From Phytoamicus setariae (GTDB lineage Bacteria > Pseudomonadota > Alphaproteobacteria > Rhizobiales > Rhizobiaceae), in assembly GCF_016722925.1 (NCBI RefSeq), contig NZ_JAEQNC010000006.1, forward strand, positions 310,001 through 374,000: a stretch of DNA of 64,000 bases. Direction: 5' to 3'. Positions within the stretch are counted from its first letter, which is position 1. Each line of letters begins with the position of its first letter. The position numbers and the translations under genes are program-made. Below, piece after piece: positions 9,245 through 19,621 of the stretch. A model generated the notes under the pieces. The model was given only the letters and a program-made list of their open reading frames with translations, ran no database searches and was not told the origin of the DNA.

Positions 9245-10423
9245 TCAGGGCCGAGAAGCTTTCCTGTTGGCGACCAGATCGAGGACGATGGCAGCACCAG
9301 CATCGCCCGCCGGCCGTTCCGTTCGCATCCGGTCGAAAACAGTCTGATATCCCGCCAGCATCGCCGCGCGCATCGGCGTCGGTGCGACCAGTTGCTCCAT
9401 CGATCGCGCCAGCATTGCTGGACGAATGAACTCGTCGAAATATTCCGGCATGAGGGGATAGTCTGCAATCAGGTTCGGAAGCGCACCGCTCCATGTCTTG
9501 ATGCGGCTCAGCACCAGCCTGATCCAGAAATCCGTCTTGTAGATCGAAAGCGCCGGAATACCGGTCAAAGCGAGCTCCAGCAGAACGGTGCCGGAGGCAG
9601 CAAGTGCTGCATCGGCTTGAGAAAATGCCGCCCACTTCTCGGATTCGCCGACAAAGATCTCCGGTTTCTGCGGCCAGTCGGCGACGATTCCTCGAACAAG
9701 CGCCACCTGATGCGGTACGGCAGGCAGCAGCAGGCGGTATTGCCTTCCACGTGCCGTCATGGCGTTTAATGTCGATCCAATCAAAGGCAGAAGCCTGCGT
9801 ATTTCCACGCCGCGAGAACCCGGCAGCAACGCGATGGCTGGAACCGGTGTTTGTCCAGCCGCCCTTCGGCTCTCCACCTCTGCCCTCGCCTCAAGCAGCC
9901 GTTCCAGGCTGCGAAGCCTGTGACCGATATAGGTCGTCGGCGGCCCTCCAAGCCTTGCCATGACCTCCGGCTCGAAGGGCAACACCGCAAGCACATGATC
10001 GACATAGCCGAGCATGTCCTTGGCGCGGTATTCCTTCCAGGCCCAGACGCTTGGGCAAACATAATTGACGATGGGCAGATTCGGGAGCTTCTCCCGCACC
10101 TTTCTGGCGACACGATGGGTAAAGTCGGGGCTGTCAATGATAACAAGGACATCTGGCTCGGCTTTCACGATTTCATCGGCTGTCTTGCCGATCAATCGCA
10201 CCAAACGCGGCAGTTTCTTAAGAACAGCCGTCACGCCCATTATCGACAATTCGGCAAAATCGAACAGGGATTGCATACCGGCCGCAGTCAGCGCCGGCCC
10301 GCCGACGCCCACCAGTTCGATCTCGCGATCTGCTTGACTGCGGAGCGCCGCAACCAGATCCGCTCCCAACAGGTCGCCTGACGACTCGCCTGCTATGACA
10401 GCGACTTTGAGGGGGGCGCTCAA
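9245..10423 (-). CDS. lpxB: Lipid-A-disaccharide synthase
   Basis: LpxB joins UDP-2,3-diacylglucosamine and 2,3-diacylglucosamine-1-phosphate into the lipid A disaccharide at the inner face of the inner membrane. The 392-residue GT19 protein has GESSGDLLG at 12-20, CPSVWAWKEYRAK, and LLPGSRGVEIRRL. The start appears to be TTG: its TTGA overlaps the lpxI stop by four bases, with GGAG upstream. It is the last gene of the long minus-strand envelope operon. Confidence 0.96.
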   Translation of the reverse strand: MSAPLKVAVIAGESSGDLLGADLVAALRSQADREIELVGVGGPALTAAGMQSLFDFAELSIMGVTAVLKKLPRLVRLIGKTADEIVKAEPDVLVIIDSPDFTHRVARKVREKLPNLPIVNYVCPSVWAWKEYRAKDMLGYVDHVLAVLPFEPEVMARLGGPPTTYIGHRLRSLERLLEARAEVESRRAAGQTPVPAIALLPGSRGVEIRRLLPLIGSTLNAMTARGRQYRLLLPAVPHQVALVRGIVADWPQKPEIFVGESEKWAAFSQADAALAASGTVLLELALTGIPALSIYKTDFWIRLVLSRIKTWSGALPNLIADYPLMPEYFDEFIRPAMLARSMEQLVAPTPMRAAMLAGYQTVFDRMRTERPAGDAGAAIVLDLVANRKASRP

Positions 10424-11292
10424 CCGCCAAGCTCCGGCGCATCGGGGTCGATGCCGTAGACAAACATGCCGTGCTTGTCCGCATAGGCCTTCACCGCCTC
10501 GACATCGAGCAGCAGCGAGCGTCCGGCCTCGAGTGCGACACCGGCAAGACCGGCGGCCCTTGCATTCTCAAGCGTAGCCAAACCGGCGGATGGCAGATCC
10601 ACGCGTACATCCTGCTGGGGTTTGCAGAGCTTCACCAAAACACCGCGGCGATGGGCCGATACTTTGCCCGCGTCCTTCAGAGCGCCAACGCGCGCGATCA
10701 TCGCATCCGTCCCCTCAGGCCCCTCGAGCGCCACCACACGGCCGCCAACCGCGATTGCGCCCTGCCCGATATCGAGCGTGCCGATCATTCGTGCAGCCCT
10801 CGCAGCAACGGCAATATCCTTGAGACTATCGCTGTCGGGTTGATGATTTCCGATCGTGCCGGTCTCCGCCAGCAACGAAGGCGCGACGTCCTGGACGCTG
10901 ATCACCTTGCGCTCACCATTTTCCAACAGTTCGATGACGCCGGTCAGGACGGTATTGTCCCCGCCAGCAACCAGCTTGCGGATAACTGAAGGCAATTTTA
11001 GCAGGGAGGAAAGTCCCAGCCGTATTTCAGCGAACGGCGGCCGTCGCGACACCGCACCCGACATGATAATTCGGAGTATATTGAGGTCTGCGGCCATTTT
11101 CCGAAACAGCACGATATCACCAAGACCGATGATGATATGCTCGAAGTCCGCCCAGTCTGCAGTCGACTCGCCCTTCAACGCAAATATGAAGGGCTCGTCT
11201 CCGCGCGCTCGCGCCGCCTCGGCAACATAACGCGGGAGTTTGCCGCTGCCTGCGATAATCGCCAACCGGCCCGCCGCGCGATTACCGACCAT
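10420..11292 (-). CDS. lpxI: UDP-2,3-diacylglucosamine pyrophosphatase LpxI
   Basis: LpxI hydrolyses UDP-2,3-diacylglucosamine to lipid X, replacing LpxH in alphaproteobacteria. The protein is 290 residues (DUF1009 family) with the N-terminal AIIAGSGKLPRYVAEAAR block and the C-terminal block ending near LDVEAVKAYADKHGMFVYG. Its position between lpxA and lpxB is the classic location. It starts 12 bp after the lpxA stop and overlaps lpxB by 4 bp. Confidence 0.95.
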   Translation of the reverse strand: MVGNRAAGRLAIIAGSGKLPRYVAEAARARGDEPFIFALKGESTADWADFEHIIIGLGDIVLFRKMAADLNILRIIMSGAVSRRPPFAEIRLGLSSLLKLPSVIRKLVAGGDNTVLTGVIELLENGERKVISVQDVAPSLLAETGTIGNHQPDSDSLKDIAVAARAARMIGTLDIGQGAIAVGGRVVALEGPEGTDAMIARVGALKDAGKVSAHRRGVLVKLCKPQQDVRVDLPSAGLATLENARAAGLAGVALEAGRSLLLDVEAVKAYADKHGMFVYGIDPDAPELGG

Positions 11293-11304
11293 GGACCATC
11301 TCCG

Positions 11305-12123
11305 TCAGGATCGGCCGGATCGGTTCGGCGAAGAAAGCGCCCGATCGGATTCCGCCGCAATGAAATCCAGAATTTCCATGACCTCGGGGCAATCGAGATA
11401 ATTATCACGGACGCTCGCAGCTGCCGCGCGAACGGCGACATCGGCTTCGAATATTTCCTTGTAGGCCCTGCGAACGCGGTGGATGGTTTCGCGTGCAATA
11501 CCGGCACGGGTCATGCCAACAACGTTCAAGCCGTTCAGGACGCCGGGATTGCCATTCAGCATTCCGTAGGGGATCACATCATAGGCAACACCAGAAAGGC
11601 CGCCAACGAATGCCTGGCGACCTATACGCACGAACTGGTGGACGGCAGAGCCTCCGCCCAGAATCACGCGGTCTTCCACGGTTACATGGCCGGCAAGCAG
11701 CACGTTGTTCGAGAGGATGATGTTGTTGCCGAGTTTACAGTCATGGGCGACATGCGAATAGGCCAGGAAGAGATTGTCGTTGCCGACTATCGTAGCACCA
11801 CCGCCACCGACGGTGCCGGTGTTCATCGTGACGCCTTCACGAATCGTGTTTCTCTCTCCGACGATTAGCGTCGTTTCCTCACCTGCGTGATGAACGCTCT
11901 GAGGATCCGCACCAATGACAGCAGACGGGAATATCCGCGTTCCTTTGCCGATTGTCGTTCGTCCAGCCACAACGACATGACTGATCAGTTCGACCCCTTC
12001 ACCCAGCGTTACATGGGGTCCTACATGGCAAAATGGGCCGATGGAAACATTGTCGCCAATAGCCGCGCCATCCTCGATGATCGACATCGGATGGATGCGC
12101 GCGGATTTTGAAATCTTACTCAT
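11305..12123 (-). CDS. lpxA: UDP-N-acetylglucosamine acyltransferase
   Basis: LpxA adds the first 3-hydroxyacyl chain to UDP-GlcNAc, starting lipid A synthesis. The 272-residue protein has an N-terminal run of hexapeptide repeats forming a left-handed beta-helix and a helical C-terminus that trimerises. The catalytic histidine lies in [16 protein letters not shown]. Its ATG overlaps the fabZ stop (ATGA), so the two are probably translationally coupled. Confidence 0.96.
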   Translation of the reverse strand: MSKISKSARIHPMSIIEDGAAIGDNVSIGPFCHVGPHVTLGEGVELISHVVVAGRTTIGKGTRIFPSAVIGADPQSVHHAGEETTLIVGERNTIREGVTMNTGTVGGGGATIVGNDNLFLAYSHVAHDCKLGNNIILSNNVLLAGHVTVEDRVILGGGSAVHQFVRIGRQAFVGGLSGVAYDVIPYGMLNGNPGVLNGLNVVGMTRAGIARETIHRVRRAYKEIFEADVAVRAAAASVRDNYLDCPEVMEILDFIAAESDRALSSPNRSGRS

Positions 12124-12587
12124 GCCTTGTCCTTGGACACCATCATCGCGCCAACATCGGCCTCGGCGACGAGTTGTCCATTCACCTTTGCGTCACAGTG
12201 ATATTTCCAGATATTGCCGCGCTGCTTTTCCTTGACGACGTGGAAATGCACTTGGTCGCCTGGAACGACCGGCTTGCGGAACCGCGCATTGTCGATCGTC
12301 ATGAAATAAACGAGGTTGGCGCCGCCACCCCGCTGAAGGCTGCAGATGGCGCCAGCCGTCTGCGCCATCGCTTCGATCAGCAACACGCCTGGCATGATCG
12401 GATTTTCCGGGAAATGCCCCATGAACTGCGGTTCGTTGAAGGTCACGTTCTTGATGCCGATTGCAGAATCGTCGCCATCGATCTCGATAATCTTGTCGAT
12501 CAGGAGAAATGGATAACGATGCGGCAGGAGCTTCATGATCCCGATGATATCAACCGCATTGAGGGTTTTCTTGTCATCCTCTGCCAT
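12120..12587 (-). CDS. fabZ: 3-hydroxyacyl-[acyl-carrier-protein] dehydratase FabZ
   Basis: FabZ dehydrates 3-hydroxyacyl-ACP in fatty acid elongation and competes with LpxA/LpxD for the same substrate, so its place in this operon helps balance phospholipid against lipid A. The 155-residue hot-dog protein shows [11 protein letters not shown] with the catalytic histidine and [20 protein letters not shown] with the catalytic glutamate. It starts directly after the lpxD stop with no spacer. Confidence 0.97.
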   Translation of the reverse strand: MAEDDKKTLNAVDIIGIMKLLPHRYPFLLIDKIIEIDGDDSAIGIKNVTFNEPQFMGHFPENPIMPGVLLIEAMAQTAGAICSLQRGGGANLVYFMTIDNARFRKPVVPGDQVHFHVVKEKQRGNIWKYHCDAKVNGQLVAEADVGAMMVSKDKA

Positions 12588-13637
12588 CTACTTCGGTCCC
12601 CCTTTGGTTCTATCCGATTTCATCATGATTTCCGCCATGTCACGGAGAAAGGCTTTGATCGGCCGGGCGGGTATCCCACCATATTTCTCACCTGGAGGAA
12701 TGTCTGATGTCACACCACTAAAAGCGGCGATCTGTACACCGTCGCCGATGGTAATATGTCCCTTGATGGCGGTCGCGCCGCCGATCTGCACGCCATCGCC
12801 GATACGGGCGCTGCCGGCTATGCCGACCTTGGCGACAATCGCGGTATGCCGGCCGATGCGGACGTTGTGGCCGATCTGGACCTGATTATCGATCTTGCTG
12901 CCCTCGCCGATCACCGTGTCATCCATCGTGCCACGGTCGATCGTGGTATTCGCACCGATCTCGACATCGTCCTGAATGATGACGCGGCCGATCTGAACGA
13001 TCTTGTCCATGCCGGCGCGATGCGGCGCGTAACCAAAACCGTCCTGGCCGATACGAGCGCCGTTATGAATGATGACCCGATTTCCAAGATAGGCGCAGAT
13101 GATGGTTGCACCCGCAGCAATCGAACAGTTTCGTCCGAGCTTGACGCTCTGGCCGATGACAGCGCCGGCGCCGATGAAGCTGCCAGCCCCGATACGCGCA
13201 TTGGCTCCGATTACAGCCATTGGTTCGACGGTTACATCTTCCTCGAGCACGGCCGAGGGATCGACGTATGCTGAAGGATGGATTCCGGAAGCGGCAATCG
13301 TGGCGATCGGCTGCATGGCATCCGGGTGCAGCAATGCCCCGGCACGTGCAAACGCGGTGTGCGGATTATCACCGACCAGAACAGCAACATGCGGCGGCAC
13401 AATCGACGCCAGAGCCGGGTCGCAGATCACAGCGGTCGCTTCGCAGGTCTCGAATTCCGAGCGGCTCCTGCGCGACAAAATATAACAGATATCGCCTGTC
13501 TTGGCGCGATAGATCGGGGAAACCGCTTTGACCAGCCTGTCGCCAGTGCTCTCGTCGATCAAACGCAAATTGAGGGCAGCGGCCAGATCGTCAAGCCGCA
13601 TACCCCCATGAGGCGGAAAAAATTCCGAATGGGTCAT
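12588..13637 (-). CDS. lpxD: UDP-3-O-(3-hydroxyacyl)glucosamine N-acyltransferase
   Basis: LpxD adds the second (N-linked) hydroxyacyl chain in lipid A synthesis. It has an N-terminal substrate-binding domain (to about residue 100), a long hexapeptide beta-helix, and the catalytic histidine in the GHNVRIGRH region. I choose the ATG at 13637 (349 residues) because [14 protein letters not shown] then sits near the N-terminus as in rhizobial LpxD; an ATG one codon upstream and an extended frame to 13661 are possible. A GC-rich hairpin precedes it. Confidence 0.94.
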   Translation of the reverse strand: MTHSEFFPPHGGMRLDDLAAALNLRLIDESTGDRLVKAVSPIYRAKTGDICYILSRRSRSEFETCEATAVICDPALASIVPPHVAVLVGDNPHTAFARAGALLHPDAMQPIATIAASGIHPSAYVDPSAVLEEDVTVEPMAVIGANARIGAGSFIGAGAVIGQSVKLGRNCSIAAGATIICAYLGNRVIIHNGARIGQDGFGYAPHRAGMDKIVQIGRVIIQDDVEIGANTTIDRGTMDDTVIGEGSKIDNQVQIGHNVRIGRHTAIVAKVGIAGSARIGDGVQIGGATAIKGHITIGDGVQIAAFSGVTSDIPPGEKYGGIPARPIKAFLRDMAEIMMKSDRTKGGPK

Positions 13638-13648
13638 CATGCACCATA

Positions 13649-13677
13649 CCGGGGCCGGCACCTGGATGCCGCCCCGG
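13649..13677 (-). other. GC-rich hairpin between bamA and lpxD
   Basis: Perfect outer arms CCGGGGC (13649-13655) and GCCCCGG (13671-13677), plus an inner 4 bp arm after a one-base bulge, form a strong hairpin 12 nt upstream of the lpxD start. No U-run follows, so it is more likely an mRNA stability or processing element, or a translation modulator, than a terminator. Confidence 0.45.
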
Positions 13678-13688
13678 ACCGTAGATTA

Positions 13689-16019
13689 TCAGAACGACGT
13701 CGAAATGCCGAATTTCAGGCGCTGAACGATGTCGAAGTCTTCCCTCAAGAAGGGCACGGCATAGTCTACACGCAGCGGGCCGAACGGAGAAGCCCAGATC
13801 ACGCTGGCGCCCGCCGATGCACGCAAGGACATGTCTACACCCTGCGGCGGCTTGCCCGACTTGATCTTTACGTCATTGCCGTAAAGCGTGCCGGCGTCGA
13901 GGAAGAAGCCGCCACGGAAGCCGGCATCCTGCGGAACGCCCGGCATCGGGAAGGTTACTTCAGCAGACACCGTGAAGTAGGTCGTGCCGCCGAGCGGGTC
14001 GTCGTTCTTTCTCATGCGCGGGCCGAGACCCGTGTCAGAGAAGCCACGAATATCGTCAGAGTCGAGCTGGAACTGATCGAAAACGTTGAGCGACTTTCCT
14101 GTCGTTGACAGGACGTGGCCGCCACCTGCCGAGAGCGAGCCCACGACGTCCATCTCGTCAGACAGAGTGTAGTAACCGCGCGCCTTGCCGCTCAGCTTGT
14201 AGAATTCCGAGTCGCCGCCAAGTCCAGCCAACTCCTGCGTGATCGACGCAACAATGCCCTCATGCGGCAGAATGGCGGTATCAAGCGTGTTGTAGTTGAA
14301 GGAGTTCGAGACCGACGACGTCAACCACGGGCTACCTTTAACGACTTCCTGGTAAGGCTGCGACAGAGCCCGGATATTGTCAGACGTATAGTCGACTTCC
14401 TTGTAGTTGTAGCGAACAGTCGTCGACAGATCGTTGTTGATCGGAGCCGACACGCGCAGCGAGAAACCCTGATCAGCGTAGCTGTAGTTGTCGTAGAGCT
14501 GATTTTCGTTCCTGAACAGATCGAAGCCGGCTGCCAGACGATAACCGAGGAAGTAGGGTTCCGTGAACGAGATATTGTAGTTACGCGTCACAGCGCCACC
14601 ACTCGCGGAAACGCGAATAAACTGACCACGACCGAGGAAGTTCTTCTCTTCCACCGAAGCTTCGAGGATGAAGCCTTCGCCGCCGGTTGCGTAGCCTGCG
14701 CCGATGCCGAACGTGCCGGTCGACTGATCGACGACGTCGACAATGATCACGACGCGGTCAGGTGCACTGCCCGGCTGCGTGGAAATGTTGACCGTCTGGA
14801 AGTAGCCGAGGCGTTCAAGGCGGCGCTTCGCCTCCGAAATCGCTTCCTGGTTGAAGGCGTCGCCTTCGCTCAGATCAAATTCGCGGCGAATGACGTAGTC
14901 ACGAGTGGATGTATTGCCACGGATCTCGATGCGTTCGACATAGCCGCGCTCACCCTGGTCCACGAGATAGTCGACCGAGATCGTCTTGGATGCCATGTCG
15001 CGGTTGCCGCGCGGTGTCACGCGAGCGAACGGATATCCGGCCGATGCGACGCGCTTGGAAATCTCGGAGATCGACGCCTGCACATCCTTCGCCCGATAGG
15101 TCTTGCCTTCACGGCTTTCCGTCAGTCCCTGCAACTCGGCAGCATCGACGCCCTCGACCGTGCTCTCGACATTGACCGGACCAAACGTGTAGCGCTCGCC
15201 TTCATCGACATCGAAGGTGATCACGTACTCATTGGTCGCAGGATCAAGAACGGCATTCGAGGAAAGCACGCGGAAATCGGCGTAGCCGTGATTGTAATAG
15301 AACTGGCGCAGCGACTCTTCGTCAGCACGCAACTTGTCCTCGTTGTAGATATCCTTGCGGGTAATGAAGGAAAAGAGACCGGATTCCTTGGTAATGATCA
15401 GTGAGCGCAAGCGGGTCGCGCTGTAGTGATTGTTACCGGTAAAATTGATCTGGTCGATCTTGGTGCGGTCGCCTTCGTTGATCACGAAAGCGAGATTCAC
15501 GCGACCGTTGCCGACAGGCGCCGTCTGCGTGGTGATCTGCACATCCGAACGACCGATATCAGCATAAGCGCTACGCAGCGACTGAAGATCGGCCTCGATC
15601 ATCGACTCGCTATAGGGACCGAGCGGCTTGCTCTTGACGAGCAGGATAAGCTTCTCGTCCGTGATCTTGCGATTGCCGTTGAAGACGATCTGGTTGATCA
15701 ACTGATTTTCATTGACCACAACTACCAGCGTGCCGCCCGACACCGACACACGTACGTCGGAGAAAAAGCCCGTCGCATAAAGACGCTTGATCGACGTATC
15801 GATATCCGCATTGGAGAAGTCCTTGCCTGGCACGATCGTCAGTGCGGACCGGACGGTTTCCGATCCGATGCGATCAGCGCCACGGACATCAATCTGGCGA
15901 ATGACAGCAGCTTCGGCGTAGCTCGAGGAAGCAAGCACCATGGTTCCGGCAGAAGTCATAACACTGGCAGAAATTGCCAGGACTGAAACCGCGCTCTGAA
16001 ATCTCGAACTACCATTCAT
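13689..16019 (-). CDS. bamA: Outer-membrane protein assembly factor BamA
   Basis: BamA is the Omp85 insertase that folds beta-barrels into the outer membrane. The 776-residue precursor has a signal peptide (to about residue 35), five POTRA domains through roughly residue 375, and a 16-strand barrel ending in RLKFGISTSF with the expected C-terminal phenylalanine. The VRGADRIGSETVR motif opens the first POTRA domain. The preceding 197 bp to rseP (16020-16216) contain no gene and could hold an extra promoter. Confidence 0.96.
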   Translation of the reverse strand: MNGSSRFQSAVSVLAISASVMTSAGTMVLASSSYAEAAVIRQIDVRGADRIGSETVRSALTIVPGKDFSNADIDTSIKRLYATGFFSDVRVSVSGGTLVVVVNENQLINQIVFNGNRKITDEKLILLVKSKPLGPYSESMIEADLQSLRSAYADIGRSDVQITTQTAPVGNGRVNLAFVINEGDRTKIDQINFTGNNHYSATRLRSLIITKESGLFSFITRKDIYNEDKLRADEESLRQFYYNHGYADFRVLSSNAVLDPATNEYVITFDVDEGERYTFGPVNVESTVEGVDAAELQGLTESREGKTYRAKDVQASISEISKRVASAGYPFARVTPRGNRDMASKTISVDYLVDQGERGYVERIEIRGNTSTRDYVIRREFDLSEGDAFNQEAISEAKRRLERLGYFQTVNISTQPGSAPDRVVIIVDVVDQSTGTFGIGAGYATGGEGFILEASVEEKNFLGRGQFIRVSASGGAVTRNYNISFTEPYFLGYRLAAGFDLFRNENQLYDNYSYADQGFSLRVSAPINNDLSTTVRYNYKEVDYTSDNIRALSQPYQEVVKGSPWLTSSVSNSFNYNTLDTAILPHEGIVASITQELAGLGGDSEFYKLSGKARGYYTLSDEMDVVGSLSAGGGHVLSTTGKSLNVFDQFQLDSDDIRGFSDTGLGPRMRKNDDPLGGTTYFTVSAEVTFPMPGVPQDAGFRGGFFLDAGTLYGNDVKIKSGKPPQGVDMSLRASAGASVIWASPFGPLRVDYAVPFLREDFDIVQRLKFGISTSF

Positions 16020-16216
16020 TTTAAAGTCTTACCTTCTTCCGTTACACGGCATGGGCATTGCGGCCAAACCTCGCCACGCTTGCCGTTTTACCTGCTTTTT
16101 CCATACAAGCAAGGGAGTTGGTTAAATTCTGTTTACTTCATTTCAATGCGTGGCCTATTCGCCACTTTGACATCGAAACAGGGTAAATAATCCGTTCAGC
16201 TTGCCTGGAATTGGCC

Positions 16217-17347
16217 TCAGCCGAGTAACGAAGTTATGTCGTTCCAGGTCGCAAAAACCATCAACGACAACACCAGCGCCATCCCGATCCGGAAAGCCAC
16301 ACCTTGCGCGACCTCCCCTAAAGGCTTGCCGCGAAAAGCTTCGATCGCATAAAACAATAAATGGCCGCCATCAAGTACGGGAACCGGCATAAGGTTAAGC
16401 AATCCAATGGAAACAGAAAGAACGGCGGCGAGATGCAGAAGTGCAACAAAGCCGAGAGTCGCAACCTGTCCGGAGGTTTGCGCCACCCGAATTGGTCCGC
16501 CAAGCTGATCTGCCTTCATCCGGCCGGTAATCAGATTTCCTATGTAGTCGAACGTTCCGGTGACGATATTCCAGGTTTCCTTGGTCGCCTCCACCACAGC
16601 TCCCGTTGGCGAGAAGCTGACGATTCGCATATTGCCTTCGTCCTTGCTCGTCAGAATGCCGATGATTCCGAGTTCCATCTTGTTGCCGAACTGATCCTTG
16701 ATCTCGGTCAGTTTTGGTACAACCTGAAGGTCGAGCTGGGCACCATCGCGCCGCACGGTCAACGTCACCGGTATCCCAGGTCGCACGCTGACATAACGGC
16801 GCACATCATCGAAGGTCTCGACCTTGGTTCCGTCCAGTGCAAGCAGATAGTCACCCTTATGGACTCCCGCGATTTCAGCGGCACTGCCGGGATTAACCGT
16901 CGTGACGATCGGATCGGACACAAACTTCCCGAAAGCCAGGAAGATACCAGTGAGAATCACGATAGCCAGAATGAAGTTGGCAATTGGACCGGCGGCCACA
17001 GTGGCTGCACGCTTCCAGAGCTTGGCTCCCATGAATGTTTTGGCGCGCTCGGCCTCAGGAATGTCCTTGAGCGCATCGAAATCCGGTGTGCTGGCCGCAT
17101 CTGCATCACCATAAAAACGAACATAGCCGCCAAGCGGCACTGCGGAAATCTTCCAGCGCGTCCCATGTTTGTCCGTGAAGCCGACGAGTTCTGGGCCGAA
17201 GCCGAATGAAAAAGCAAGAATGCGTATGCCGCTCCAGCGCCCGACCAGATAGTGACCCATCTCGTGAATGAAGACGATCAGGGATATAACCAGCAGGAAC
17301 GCCGGCAAGGTGAGAACCCAGGGGTTACTGGTCAACGCATCCATCAT
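16217..17347 (-). CDS. rseP: RIP metalloprotease RseP
   Basis: RseP is an inner-membrane site-2 protease that cleaves anti-sigma factors and signal-peptide remnants. The protein is 376 residues with the zinc motif HEMGH at 28-32 in the first membrane helix, a single PDZ domain in the middle (around VNPGSAAEIAGVHKGDYLL), and the third metal ligand in MPVPVLDGGHL near the C-terminus. Its ATG follows the cdsA stop without a gap; a second ATG comes directly after the first. Confidence 0.95.
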   Translation of the reverse strand: MMDALTSNPWVLTLPAFLLVISLIVFIHEMGHYLVGRWSGIRILAFSFGFGPELVGFTDKHGTRWKISAVPLGGYVRFYGDADAASTPDFDALKDIPEAERAKTFMGAKLWKRAATVAAGPIANFILAIVILTGIFLAFGKFVSDPIVTTVNPGSAAEIAGVHKGDYLLALDGTKVETFDDVRRYVSVRPGIPVTLTVRRDGAQLDLQVVPKLTEIKDQFGNKMELGIIGILTSKDEGNMRIVSFSPTGAVVEATKETWNIVTGTFDYIGNLITGRMKADQLGGPIRVAQTSGQVATLGFVALLHLAAVLSVSIGLLNLMPVPVLDGGHLLFYAIEAFRGKPLGEVAQGVAFRIGMALVLSLMVFATWNDITSLLG

Positions 17348-18220
17348 TCAAGTCCTTTTGATCGTCGTCGCGATCATCCGCGCTTCGCCGGTAACCAGAG
17401 TACCGGCATCGCGTATCAGGCCGCCACTGGCAGCAGTCAGCGCCAAAGCTCCCAGAAACGCCAGAAAACAGGCAAAAACAAGCCCGTCGACTCTATCCAT
17501 CACGCCACCATGGCCCGGAATGAGTCGACTGGAATCCTTGACCCCGAATCGCCGTTTGATCCACGATTCGAAGAGATCACCGATCTGCGAACCGACCGAG
17601 AGCACGACGCAGATCGCTGCCAGCCCCAACCCGACCGGTTGCCCGGAAAAGTAAATCACCAGCAGCCCTGCAATCAGGCCAAACAGCGTGCCGCCAATGG
17701 CGCCCGACCAGGTTTTTCCGGGAGAGATGGGCGGCGCCAGCTTGGGTCCGCCAATCGCACGCCCGACAAAATACGCAAAAATGTCAGTCGCCCATACGAT
17801 GGCGAAAATGAACAGCATGGTGACAAGACCATCGTGTTCGCTGCCGCGCAATGCCGCAAGTGAAACTCCCGAAAGTCCGGCATAGAAAATGCCGCCCGGC
17901 AGCCACATGCTTTTCCGACGCACGAGATTGACCAGGATTGCCGCGACAGTGAAACCGAAAACCAGTACCGCGCCAGTCTCGATCGATCTGAACGCAACCT
18001 CCAGCGACACGAGTCCAACGGCTGCCCAGCCAAAGATATGGGAGAAACGGTCCGTCGTGGATCGCGCGATTCCCGTTATCGTCGACCATTCGTAATAAAT
18101 CAGCAGCGCAATCAGCGCCGAAAGAAGTCGAAACGGCAAGCCGCCCATCCAGGTCGCGGCGAGCACCACGATTGCAAGGACGATGCCGGAAATGATCCTC
18201 AGCCGCAGTTCCTGGCTCAT
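17348..18220 (-). CDS. cdsA: Phosphatidate cytidylyltransferase
   Basis: CdsA makes CDP-diacylglycerol from phosphatidic acid and CTP, the branch point of phospholipid synthesis. It is a 290-residue polytopic membrane protein. The family signature is seen as KDSSRLIPGHGGVMDRVDG, preceded by SPGKTWSGAIGG. The ATG at 18220 overlaps the uppS stop by one base (TGATG). The order uppS-cdsA-rseP-bamA is the widely conserved envelope arrangement. Confidence 0.95.
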   Translation of the reverse strand: MSQELRLRIISGIVLAIVVLAATWMGGLPFRLLSALIALLIYYEWSTITGIARSTTDRFSHIFGWAAVGLVSLEVAFRSIETGAVLVFGFTVAAILVNLVRRKSMWLPGGIFYAGLSGVSLAALRGSEHDGLVTMLFIFAIVWATDIFAYFVGRAIGGPKLAPPISPGKTWSGAIGGTLFGLIAGLLVIYFSGQPVGLGLAAICVVLSVGSQIGDLFESWIKRRFGVKDSSRLIPGHGGVMDRVDGLVFACFLAFLGALALTAASGGLIRDAGTLVTGEARMIATTIKRT

Positions 18221-18993
18221 CAAGACACAGCCGCCACATCGACGACGCCGCCAAAACGTCGTTCACGATTGGCATAGGACGCAAGCGCCGCATAGAATGT
18301 CTCGCGGCTGAAATCAGGCCAGAAATCAGGAATAAACAGCAACTCGGCATAAGCTGCCTGCCACAGCAGGAAGTTGGACAGCCGCTCCTCACCCGAAGTC
18401 CGGATCAAAAGGTCAGGGTCTGGAATGCCCGACGTGTCAAGCTCGCGATCGAGCGCCACGGCATTGATATCCTCCACGCGCATCGAACCTGCAACCACTT
18501 TCTGCGCAAGCTTGCGTGCGGCGCGCGCAATCTCATCGCGCGAGCCGTAGTTGAAGGCGATGACCAGCGTCAACCCGGTATTGGCCTTGGTCGTTTCCTC
18601 GGCCTCGATCAGCAGCGGCAAGATATCGCCGCGGAGGTTCTCACGCGAACCGATCACCCTGATCCGCACGTTTTCCGCATGCAATTCGGCAAGGTCACCC
18701 CGAATGAAGGTCTTGAGCAAACCCATCAAGTCGTTGACCTCGCTCTCGGGGCGCGTCCAGTTCTCCGAGGAAAAGGCGAACAGCGTCAGATATGATATCC
18801 CGGCCGCGGCAGCGACGCGGACAGCCTCATGAACGGCATCGACACCCTTCTTGTGGCCAACAGTGCGCGGCAAGCCGCGCTTCTTGGCCCATCGGCCGTT
18901 GCCATCCATGATGATGGCAACATGTTCGGGTATCTTCACCGCGTGTTCTTTGTCCATTACCTGTCGCCCACCACCTGACGTCGAAACAGCCAT
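18220..18993 (-). CDS. uppS: Isoprenyl transferase (undecaprenyl diphosphate synthase)
   Basis: UppS makes the C55 lipid carrier for peptidoglycan and surface polysaccharides by adding isopentenyl units to farnesyl diphosphate. [17 protein letters not shown] carries the catalytic aspartate; [15 protein letters not shown] is the conserved substrate-binding block. The 257-residue form starts 6 bp after frr. A second ATG at 18957, with AGGT upstream, would give 245 residues, nearer the common family length, so the start is open. Confidence 0.94.
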   Translation of the reverse strand: MAVSTSGGGRQVMDKEHAVKIPEHVAIIMDGNGRWAKKRGLPRTVGHKKGVDAVHEAVRVAAAAGISYLTLFAFSSENWTRPESEVNDLMGLLKTFIRGDLAELHAENVRIRVIGSRENLRGDILPLLIEAEETTKANTGLTLVIAFNYGSRDEIARAARKLAQKVVAGSMRVEDINAVALDRELDTSGIPDPDLLIRTSGEERLSNFLLWQAAYAELLFIPDFWPDFSRETFYAALASYANRERRFGGVVDVAAVS

Positions 18994-18999
18994 CAGGTC

Positions 19000-19557
19000 C
19001 TATACCTGCATGATTTCCTTTTCCTTGTCCTGAAGCAAGCGATCGATTTCTGAAATCGTTTCGTCGGTCATTTTCTGGACTTTTTCGGAATTGGACCGGC
19101 TGTCGTCCTGGCTCATATCGCCATCCTTTTCAGCCTTTTTAAGGCCGTCCATACCATCCCGGCGAACATGGCGAACTGCCACCTTTGCTTTTTCAGCGTA
19201 GTCATGCGCTACCTTGACGAGCGACTTGCGGCGCTCTTCATTGAGTTCCGGCAGCGGAATGCGCATGTTCTGGCCTTCGATGATCGGATTGAGACCGAGG
19301 CTGGACTCACGGATGGCAGTTTCAACCGCCTTGACCATCGAGCGATCCCAGACGGAAACGGCAAGCATGCGCGGCTCCGGAACGGTAATGTTGGCCACCT
19401 GGTTCAGCGGCATGCGTGATCCATAGGCTTCAACCATCACCGGGTCGAGCACGTTGGCGGAAGCACGGCCAGTCCTGAGCGAGGCGATGTCGCTCTTGAA
19501 GGCGCTCACTGCGCCTTCCATGCGGCGCTTCAATTCTTTCAGGTCTGTATTGGACAT
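19000..19557 (-). CDS. frr: Ribosome recycling factor
   Basis: RRF splits post-termination ribosomes together with EF-G. The 185-residue protein has the two-domain pattern with the hallmark [19 protein letters not shown] and the C-terminal helix region rich in charged residues. The frame is open upstream, but the ATG at 19557 has a GAGGAG Shine-Dalgarno and gives the universal RRF length. It lies 64 bp after pyrH. Confidence 0.96.
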   Translation of the reverse strand: MSNTDLKELKRRMEGAVSAFKSDIASLRTGRASANVLDPVMVEAYGSRMPLNQVANITVPEPRMLAVSVWDRSMVKAVETAIRESSLGLNPIIEGQNMRIPLPELNEERRKSLVKVAHDYAEKAKVAVRHVRRDGMDGLKKAEKDGDMSQDDSRSNSEKVQKMTDETISEIDRLLQDKEKEIMQV

Positions 19558-19621
19558 GCCCAACTCCTCTTTCAGTGGCCACCGGGTCCCGCGATCGCGA
19601 TCCCCTTCGGCCGAAATCAAC

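Noticed and set aside
14115-15404. A 429-codon plus-strand frame inside bamA
   Set aside because: It mirrors the third-position GC bias of bamA and has no independent support.
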